Below are positions 1-4,361 of a stretch of DNA of 6,119 nt, one piece after another. Made by a program: the position numbers and the translations under genes. Position 1 is the stretch's first letter; each line of letters begins with the position of its first letter. The stretch lies in the NCBI GenBank assembly GCA_019312985.1, contig JAFDCC010000059.1, forward strand, positions 1 to 6,119, in the 5' to 3' direction. The notes below the pieces were generated by a model that saw only the letters and a program-made list of their open reading frames with translations, had not been told where the DNA came from and did not search any database. This stretch comes from Deltaproteobacteria bacterium (GTDB taxonomy: Bacteria; Desulfobacterota; Desulfobulbia; Desulfobulbales; BM004).

Positions 1-82
1 CCAGGGACAGATCTCCCTCCTCGAGAGCCTTGGTGATCTGCTCCAGTTTCACGAGGGCCTCCTCGAATGATTGCTTCGCCAT
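1..82 (-). CDS. xseB: Exodeoxyribonuclease VII small subunit, N-terminal fragment (runs off the window)
   Basis: Only the first 27 codons are present; the gene continues leftward beyond position 1. The start is the ATG at 82-80 on the minus strand, preceded by a modest purine-rich AGG ribosome-binding region. The protein opens MAKQSFEEALVKLEQITKAL and continues EEGDLSL. This is the characteristic opening of XseB: a short N-terminus, then SFEEAL, a helix with LEQI, and the E-x-GDL-x-L turn. XseB is a small helical protein of about 70-80 residues. Several copies bind the XseA large subunit to form exonuclease VII, which degrades single-stranded DNA in both directions in the cytoplasm. Identification rests on 27 residues, but these fall in the most conserved part of the family. 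The gene diverges from xerC and has its own likely promoter at 271-299. Confidence 0.88.
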   Translation of the reverse strand, partial: MAKQSFEEALVKLEQITKALEEGDLSL

Positions 83-109
83 AGCCTACCTGCCGGTATA
101 CGGTTCAGT

Positions 110-123
110 GAAAAACGTTTTTC
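110..123. repeat. 14-bp perfect palindrome upstream of xseB
   Basis: GAAAAACGTTTTTC is a perfect 14-bp inverted repeat with no spacer, located 28 nt upstream of the xseB start codon and well downstream of its predicted promoter. It could be a dimeric regulator's operator or a weak RNA hairpin in the leader. No known operator was matched. A palindrome of this length is uncommon by chance, but its AT-run composition makes it less striking. Confidence 0.4.
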
Positions 124-133
124 GGGCTCTGCC

Positions 134-153
134 GCCGGGAAACAGATCCCGGC
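134..153. other. GC-rich hairpin in the xseB leader
   Basis: GCCGGG (134-139) and CCCGGC (148-153) form a six-base-pair, all-GC stem with an 8-nt loop. In the xseB leader transcript it lies about 50 nt before the start codon. There is no U-run directly after it on either strand, so it is not a normal intrinsic terminator. Confidence 0.3.
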
Positions 154-270
154 ATTGTTCTGCTTCCTTCCAGAAAACCGGAGGACGGTGGAATACTTCC
201 TGCGGTGAAAAATAAAGCCGAATCGTTCAACGGCACCACGCTGAAAGGTGCAGATTTTTAAAAGCTTTCA

Positions 271-299
271 ATAATAAATCATTAGGGCCTGATCATCAA
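271..299 (-). promoter_or_regulatory. Putative sigma70 promoter driving xseB
   Basis: On the minus strand, TTGATG (299-294, four of six matches to the -35 consensus) is followed after exactly 17 nt by TATTAT (276-271, five of six matches to the -10 consensus). This is the best promoter-like pair in the intergenic region. Transcription would start near 264, giving xseB a leader of about 180 nt. Inferred from sequence only. Confidence 0.5.
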
Positions 300-303
300 C
301 GAC

Positions 304-334
304 TTTACAAAAAAATCATGAGTGTGTTAATTAT
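304..334 (+). promoter_or_regulatory. Weak candidate promoter for xerC
   Basis: TTTACA at 304-309 resembles a -35 box (five of six matches). The downstream AT-rich stretch offers TTAATT (327-332, spacing 17, three of six matches) or AATTAT (329-334, spacing 19, four of six matches) as a poor -10 box. It lies about 125 nt before the chosen xerC start. Suggestive only. Confidence 0.25.
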
Positions 335-457
335 GCCCTTCTGCAGCCCTTTCGGGAACAAGGCCATGGATAAACCGGCGGCGGCCGCATTTTTTTCCGG
401 CTGTGCCATGTTGCTGCCATGATGTTTTCCGGGGATGCGCCCCCAGTGCCTAAACCG

Positions 458-1372
458 ATGACCATGCTGAATGAACATATTGCCCAGTTTATTACCTGGT
501 TGCGCGATGAGAAAGGCTACTCCCCTCATACCGTGAGCAACTACCGGAGAGATCTGGACGAATTTGCGGCGATGGCGGGCCCGGAAGCCGTTGTGTCTTC
601 CCTTGACACGGCTGTTGTCAGAAATTTCGTCTACAGCCTGCATATCAGGAATAAAAGCTCGTCGGTGGCGAGAAAGCTCTCGGCCCTGAGAACGTTTTTC
701 AAATTTCTCGAGCAGGAAGACACCATCCGGCACAATCCCATGGCATCCATTGCCATGCCGAAGCAGGAACAGCATGTCCCGGTTTTTCTTTCAGTTGACG
801 AGGTTTTTGCCCTGCTGGAAACGCCGGATCGCGAAACGAGGTGGGGAGTGCGCGACAGTGCCATGCTGGAACTCTTATACTCCACCGGCATGCGGGTATC
901 GGAGCTGGTCGGCTGCAACGCGACAAGTCTTGATTTTGCAAGTGAAATGGTCAGGGTAAGGGGCAAAGGCAACCGGGAACGGCTGGTGCCCATGGGAAGA
1001 GAGGCGGTAAAAGCGCTCCAAGCCTATGGCGCAGCGCGGGATGAGCAGCTGCGGCACCGTTTGCAGATGGGAAAAAATGTGGACAGGGAACCGCTCTTTT
1101 TAAACAGCCGGGGTACGAGGCTCTCGGCCCGGAGCGTTGAGCGGCTGATCGCTGAATACGGCCGCAGGGCAGGGATCGATAAGCCGGTCACGCCCCATGT
1201 TCTGCGTCATTCTTTTGCGACGCACCTGCTCGAGATGGGCGCCGATATGCGGTCGGTGCAGGAACTGCTGGGGCATGCCAGCCTCTCGACAACCCAGAAG
1301 TACACGCACCTGGACATGGTGCACCTGATGAAGGTTTATGATAAAGCCCATCCCCGGGCGAAAAGAAGCTGA
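458..1372 (+). CDS. xerC: Tyrosine recombinase XerC
   Basis: Site-specific tyrosine recombinase of the Xer type. With XerD it resolves chromosome dimers at dif before cell division, acting in the cytoplasm on DNA. From the chosen start it is 304 residues, close to the usual 295-300. An N-terminal SAM-like core-binding domain (about residues 5-90, with FITWLRDEKGYSPHTVSNYR) precedes the catalytic domain (about 108-295). All six catalytic residues are present: R146 in TGMRVSEL, K170 in RGKGNRER, H247 and R250 in HVLRHSFATH, H273 in LLGHASLSTTQ, and the nucleophile Y282 in KYTH. The frame is open from ATG 419, which would add 13 residues. ATG 458 is preferred because MTMLNEHIAQFITWL then lines up in length with the N-terminus of E. 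coli XerC; ATG 464 is also possible. None of these starts has a clear Shine-Dalgarno sequence. XerC rather than XerD is judged from overall resemblance (for example the NPM linker before the catalytic domain). The subfamily is less certain than the enzyme class. Confidence 0.9.
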   Translation: MTMLNEHIAQFITWLRDEKGYSPHTVSNYRRDLDEFAAMAGPEAVVSSLDTAVVRNFVYSLHIRNKSSSVARKLSALRTFFKFLEQEDTIRHNPMASIAMPKQEQHVPVFLSVDEVFALLETPDRETRWGVRDSAMLELLYSTGMRVSELVGCNATSLDFASEMVRVRGKGNRERLVPMGREAVKALQAYGAARDEQLRHRLQMGKNVDREPLFLNSRGTRLSARSVERLIAEYGRRAGIDKPVTPHVLRHSFATHLLEMGADMRSVQELLGHASLSTTQKYTHLDMVHLMKVYDKAHPRAKRS

Positions 1373-1398
1373 GGCAACAACACGGGTGCTGCTCCTTT

Positions 1399-1418
1399 GC
1401 GCCTGTAACGGCAGGCGC
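1399..1418. other. Perfect 7-bp hairpin after xerC
   Basis: GCGCCTG (1399-1405) and CAGGCGC (1412-1418) form a perfect stem around a 6-nt loop, TAACGG, 26 nt after the xerC stop codon. It is followed by CAGCTGCGG, not a U-run, so it is not a canonical intrinsic terminator. It might protect the 3' end of the xerC transcript or belong to a larger leader fold. Confidence 0.35.
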
Positions 1419-1511
1419 CAGCTGCGGCGGCGAAAAGAGGGATACCGGCGGCTGCGTTTAGTCGTACGGTCGAGACGGAAGCAAAGAAGTGACAAGGAAA
1501 ATACGGCAACG

Positions 1512-1588
1512 GCAATTGGTGCTGTGAGCCTAAGGGGGCAGGTGGCTCTTGCCCTGCGGCGCGGCCGGGTCTGGCCGGCAGCAATTGC
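1512..1588 (+). repeat. Inverted GCAATTG arms enclosing GC-rich hairpins
   Basis: GCAATTG (1512-1518) is complementary to CAATTGC (1582-1588), a seven-base-pair closing stem. The 63 nt between can form a GGGCA/TGCCC hairpin (around 1536-1553) and a GCCGG/CCGGC hairpin (around 1563-1578), giving a possible multi-branched RNA about 90 nt upstream of the zinc-ribbon gene. The core CAATTG is itself palindromic, so chance occurrence is quite possible. Confidence 0.25.
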
Positions 1589-1669
1589 AAAAAATTATCG
1601 GCGACCGGGATTTGAGCCGTTTCATTTTCTGGAAATGCCGGCGCTGAATTTCTTTGATAAAAGGATACC

Positions 1670-1674
1670 GGAGG
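1670..1674 (+). promoter_or_regulatory. Ribosome-binding site fixing the start of the zinc-ribbon gene
   Basis: GGAGG lies 5 nt before ATG 1680, an ideal arrangement. It decides for this start over the upstream in-frame ATG at 1338, which lies inside xerC and has no such site. Confidence 0.8.
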
Positions 1675-1679
1675 TAAAA

Positions 1680-2216
1680 ATGATAGAGCCAGATTTGAAG
1701 TACTGCCCGCAATGCGACGATGAATACCGGGCCGAGATAGAAAAATGCGCTGCCTGCAACGTTTCCCTGATTACGGGCCGGGAGAAGATGGACCTTGAGG
1801 AGAGTCAGCGGCGAAAACTGGAAAGCCGTGCCGGGACCCTGGATCCGGATGACGATCTCGTTGCAGTCCGGCGGGGGCCGCTCGCTGAAATGCGCTACAT
1901 AGAGGACCTGTTGAAACAGCAGAGGATCGCAAGCCTGCTGGTCGGCGATAAAAGCACCTGCGGCAAGGACCGTTTCGGCAATACCCTATCCACCCCGACG
2001 GTCTATGATATCAATGTCAGGCGCGAGGACGCCCTGGAGGTCATGGATATTCTTGAGGAGGTACACCGTAAAACCACCGGCCTCGACGCGCATGAGCACC
2101 CGGGGGCTGACTCTGTCTTCAACCCTGCTGCCGGCGTGGCGTGCTGTCCTGCCTGCGGCCATACCTTCCCGACGACGGAGACTGCCTGCCCGGACTGCGG
2201 CCTGCAGTTCGGCTAG
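1680..2216 (+). CDS. Double zinc-ribbon protein with a DUF2007-like central domain
   Basis: A soluble protein of 178 residues with no signal peptide or membrane segment. The N-terminal zinc ribbon has C9-x2-C12 and C23-x2-C26 (YCPQC, CAAC). The C-terminal ribbon has C156-x2-C159 and C170-x2-C173 (CPAC, CPDCG) and ends the protein. The middle (about 59-130) has the look of the DUF2007 'putative signal transducing protein' family: a strand (LVAVRRGPL), a helix (EMRYIEDLLKQQRI), then a strand reading VYDINVRREDALEVMDIL, as in proteins where a short alpha-beta domain ends with a helix after a conserved 'V...D...A' stretch. A charged linker (34-58) joins the first ribbon to this domain. The function of such proteins is unknown; zinc binding is inferred from the cysteine spacing. 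Only 14 nt separate it from the flavoenzyme gene downstream, so the two are probably co-transcribed. The start is set by GGAGG at 1670-1674. Confidence is high that it is a gene and moderate for the DUF2007 assignment. Confidence 0.85.
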   Translation: MIEPDLKYCPQCDDEYRAEIEKCAACNVSLITGREKMDLEESQRRKLESRAGTLDPDDDLVAVRRGPLAEMRYIEDLLKQQRIASLLVGDKSTCGKDRFGNTLSTPTVYDINVRREDALEVMDILEEVHRKTTGLDAHEHPGADSVFNPAAGVACCPACGHTFPTTETACPDCGLQFG

Positions 2217-2230
2217 GTTCTGCCGGGGTA

Positions 2231-3997
2231 ATGAGAGAAAAACCGGCAGTTATCATTGGCGCAGGGCCTGCCGGCCTTGCCGCCGGTTACGAGTTCGTGT
2301 GCCGGGGTCGATTCCCCGTCATTCTGGAACGGGCCTCCACCGTCGGGGGAATTTCCAGGACCGAATCATACAGGGATTTTCTCTTTGACATCGGCGGCCA
2401 CCGTTTCTTCACCAGAAATGAAGAGATCAGGCAGCTCTGGGAGGACATGCTTGGCGGTGATTTCCTCACGGTGGACAGGTTGTCGCGCATCTACTACCGG
2501 GGAAAATTATTCAACTACCCCCTGCGGCCTGTAAACGCCCTGCGCAATCTCGGCCCCCTCGAGAGCCTCCGTGTTGTCTTAAGCTACTGCCGAGCCGGTC
2601 TCTTCCCAAAACCCCGGGAGGACAACTTCGAGGAATGGGTCGTTAACAGGTTCGGGGAACGGCTCTACAAAACATTTTTCAAGACCTACACGGAAAAGGT
2701 CTGGGGCATTCCCTGCCATGAGATAGGAGCGGACTGGGCCGCGCAGCGCATAAAGGGGCTGTCGCTTCTGGTGGCTGTCTCCAATGCCCTGTTCGGCGGC
2801 CAGCAGGCAAAAAGCCTCATCGAGCAGTTTTCCTATCCAAGGCTCGGGCCGGGAATGATGTGGCAGCGGTTTCGGGAACGTATTGAGGCGGCCGGCGGCG
2901 AGGTCCGGCTGCAAAGCGAGGTGTCTGCCCTCCATCACCATGACTCCAATATCAAGGCGGTCGAATATACAACCGCTGCAGGCGTGCAGAATCTCTGCGG
3001 CGACAGTTATATCTCCAGCATGCCCCTGCCGGGGCTGGTCCGCCTTTTCAAGCCCCGGGCCCCGGCCGATGTACTGGCAGCTGCCGGCCGTCTCGCATTC
3101 CGCAGCTTTATCATCGTTGTTCTCGTCATCGACCGGGAAGAGCTTTTTCCCGACCAGTGGCTCTATATCCACAGCCCGAAGGTAAAGGTCGGGCGCGTCC
3201 AGAATTTTAAGAACTGGAGCAGGTTCATGGTGCCGGAACCGGGCAGGACCAGTATCGGCCTGGAGTATTTCTGCAATGAACATGATGCGACCTGGGAGCT
3301 TTCGGACGAATCGCTGGTGGAACTGGCAACCCGGGAGATGGAGGAAATGGGATTCGGTCCCGCTTCCCTGGTAAGCGACAGCCACGTGGTGCGGGAGTCC
3401 CATGCCTACCCGGTCTACGACGCGGGGTACCGGGAAAACCTGGAGACAGTCAGAAGATACCTGGACCGGTTTGTTAATCTGCAGACCGTCGGCCGCAACG
3501 GCATGCACCGCTATAACAACATGGACCATGCGATGCAGACCGGCATCCTGGCAGCACGCAACTTTTCCGGTGAAACCCATGACATCTGGACGGTGAACGA
3601 GGAAAAGAGCTACCTGGAGGAGGCGAGGGCCGCCGAAGAAACGCCCGCAATACAAGAGAAAATCCTCGAGCGGGCTTTTGCCAGGATGGATAAGTTCGCC
3701 TTTGCCGTCGCCGTTGGCGCGGTCTGCGGCATTCTAGTTATCAGCGCCACCCTGTGGATCATAAGCCGCGGCGGTGATGTGCTGAACTCCCACCTCCGGC
3801 TCCTGGCCCAATACTTTATCGGCTATACCGTAACGGTGCGGGGAGGCTTTATCGCCTTTGCCTATACTTTTTTCTGGGGCTTTCTTTTCGGCTGGCTCTT
3901 TGCTTACCTGCGCAACCTGTTTCTGGCAATTTACCTTTACAGGATTAAAAGAAAGGCGGAAATGCTGTCGTTGAAGGATTTTTTTGATAATTATTAA
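2231..3997 (+). CDS. FAD-dependent oxidoreductase (UDP-galactopyranose mutase/protoporphyrinogen oxidase-like) with a C-terminal membrane domain
   Basis: A 588-residue flavoprotein. The N-terminal Rossmann dinucleotide-binding motif is VIIGAGPAG (G10-x-G12-x2-G15), followed by the ribose-binding E33 in VILER, then the GG pair (39-40) and DIGGHRFFT (53-61). These are typical of the amine-oxidase/HemY/UGM superfamily. A conserved block, YTEKVWGIPCHEIGADWAAQ (153-172), marks the branch often annotated 'NAD(P)/FAD-dependent oxidoreductase' and often found near polysaccharide genes. The C-terminal FAD-contacting segment is TVGRNGMHRYNNMDHAMQTG (419-438). After residue 450 comes an extension the catalytic fold does not need: a charged, helix-prone linker, then two predicted membrane helices (about 489-511 and 536-560) and a basic tail (RIKRK). 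Residues 513-562 are homologous to the small protein encoded next. The ATG at 2231 is chosen because MREKPAVIIGAG gives the usual N-terminus; the ribosome-binding site is weak (GGGG, 2 nt away), suggesting translational coupling with the gene ending 14 nt upstream. The substrate is unknown; a sugar-nucleotide or lipid-linked sugar is a guess from the family. It is unlikely to be a true haem-pathway HemG/HemY. Confidence 0.88.
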   Translation: MREKPAVIIGAGPAGLAAGYEFVCRGRFPVILERASTVGGISRTESYRDFLFDIGGHRFFTRNEEIRQLWEDMLGGDFLTVDRLSRIYYRGKLFNYPLRPVNALRNLGPLESLRVVLSYCRAGLFPKPREDNFEEWVVNRFGERLYKTFFKTYTEKVWGIPCHEIGADWAAQRIKGLSLLVAVSNALFGGQQAKSLIEQFSYPRLGPGMMWQRFRERIEAAGGEVRLQSEVSALHHHDSNIKAVEYTTAAGVQNLCGDSYISSMPLPGLVRLFKPRAPADVLAAAGRLAFRSFIIVVLVIDREELFPDQWLYIHSPKVKVGRVQNFKNWSRFMVPEPGRTSIGLEYFCNEHDATWELSDESLVELATREMEEMGFGPASLVSDSHVVRESHAYPVYDAGYRENLETVRRYLDRFVNLQTVGRNGMHRYNNMDHAMQTGILAARNFSGETHDIWTVNEEKSYLEEARAAEETPAIQEKILERAFARMDKFAFAVAVGAVCGILVISATLWIISRGGDVLNSHLRLLAQYFIGYTVTVRGGFIAFAYTFFWGFLFGWLFAYLRNLFLAIYLYRIKRKAEMLSLKDFFDNY

Positions 3998-4323
3998 CCG
4001 GTACCCGGACCGGAGGTGCGAGGATGGTGCAATCAAACCTGGATAAAAGACCGCTTCCCACTGATGAGAAGCTCTTCAGCAGTGTCCTGCTGCTCAATGC
4101 CAAGGTGGTCGGCCTGGCGCTCGGACTGATCTTCGGCCTTGGGATATTTGTGGCGACGAACTGGCTTGTCATCAAGGGCGGTGATAGGGTCGGGCCCCAC
4201 CTGATCCTCTTGAGCCAGTACTTTATCGGTTACCGGGTAACGTTCGTCGGGAGCCTTATCGGGGCGGCCTACGGGTTTACCCTCGGGACGATATGCGGTG
4301 CCCTGATGGGGTGGATTTATAAC
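3767..4323 (+). repeat. Paralogous membrane-domain pair in adjacent genes
   Basis: Codons 513-562 of the flavoenzyme (3767-3916) and codons 51-100 of the next gene (4174-4323) encode the same domain. Without gaps, 24 of 50 residues are identical, including GGD, HL-x-LL, QYFIGY, VT, and spaced I, AY, F and G residues. The DNA is also alike around QYFIGY (21 of 27 bases from 3809 and from 4217). The differences are mostly synonymous there but extensive elsewhere, so the duplication is not recent. Confidence 0.85.
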
Positions 4324-4347
4324 AAGATCGTCCGGTTCCGGCACTGA
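4024..4347 (+). CDS. Small two-helix membrane protein, paralogue of the flavoenzyme's C-terminal domain
   Basis: A 107-residue protein with a strong ribosome-binding site (GGAGG at 4012-4016, 7 nt before ATG) and a 26-nt gap after the flavoenzyme gene. A polar N-terminus of about 26 residues is followed by a glycine-rich membrane helix (about 27-49), a conserved loop with KGGD (51-54) and SQYFIGYRVTF (64-74), a second glycine-rich helix (about 75-98) and a short basic end (KIVRFRH). This loop and the second helix match the end of the preceding flavoenzyme at 48% identity over 50 residues. I recall similar uncharacterised small membrane proteins in other bacteria but cannot name a family. A role as an inner-membrane partner or anchor for the flavoenzyme is inferred from homology and gene order. 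It converges on dnaE with 14 nt between the stop codons. Confidence 0.85.
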   Translation: MVQSNLDKRPLPTDEKLFSSVLLLNAKVVGLALGLIFGLGIFVATNWLVIKGGDRVGPHLILLSQYFIGYRVTFVGSLIGAAYGFTLGTICGALMGWIYNKIVRFRH

Positions 4348-4361
4348 GACCGGGATATGTC

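Larger units (their letters stand above)
83..457. other. Divergent intergenic region between xseB and xerC
   Basis: About 375 nt without a convincing gene. The middle part (roughly 250-335) is clearly more AT-rich than its surroundings and holds promoter-like sequences in both directions. The xseB-proximal part holds a 14-bp palindrome and a GC-rich hairpin. The reading frames open here code for unlikely proteins and overlap the flanking genes. No tRNA, terminator with a proper U-tract, or dif-like site was recognised. Confidence 0.6.
1373..1679. other. Non-coding stretch between xerC and the zinc-ribbon gene
   Basis: There are 307 nt with no supported gene. One + strand frame is open through it, in phase with the next gene, but its translation is arginine-rich and low in recognisable content, and the good ribosome-binding site lies only at the end. 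The stretch holds a 7-bp hairpin at 1399-1418, a partly wobble-paired stem (1419-1425 with 1448-1454), a GC-rich cluster of short inverted repeats at about 1535-1578, and flanking GCAATTG/CAATTGC arms. No known riboswitch class was recognised. No good sigma70 or sigma54 promoter was found. Confidence 0.5.

Noticed and set aside
30..215. 61-codon + strand frame overlapping xseB
   Set aside because: It is antisense to the convincing XseB start, has no ribosome-binding site and gives no recognisable protein.
381..397. GCGGCCGC followed by a run of seven T as an intrinsic terminator
   Set aside because: The palindrome has no loop and cannot form a useful stem, and no transcript is expected to end just before xerC.
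600..620. TTGACA and a TGACA/TGTCA inverted repeat inside xerC
   Set aside because: Within coding sequence, with no matching -10 box and no downstream gene needing an internal promoter.
305..775. 156-codon minus-strand frame over the xerC start
   Set aside because: A shadow of the xerC frame, with no family resemblance and no ribosome-binding site.
1570..1590. Possible sigma54 promoter (TGGC ... TTGCA)
   Set aside because: The GG and GC elements are 12 nt apart instead of the required 10.
1598..1620. Resemblance to a tRNA 3' end on the minus strand (T-arm-like CAAATCCC, then GGTCGCCG)
   Set aside because: The T-stem does not pair, and no matching acceptor strand or cloverleaf lies upstream; coincidence or at most a remnant.
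1338..1679. N-terminal extension of the zinc-ribbon protein by 114 residues
   Set aside because: Arginine-rich, unlike a protein; it begins inside xerC, and an ideal GGAGG site marks the start at 1680.
2579..3655. 358-codon minus-strand frame inside the flavoenzyme gene
   Set aside because: Long but wholly antisense to a protein with clear FAD motifs; its translation looks like no known family.
4033..4344. 103-codon minus-strand frame over the small membrane protein gene
   Set aside because: The + strand frame has a strong ribosome-binding site and a paralogue in the preceding gene; this is its shadow.
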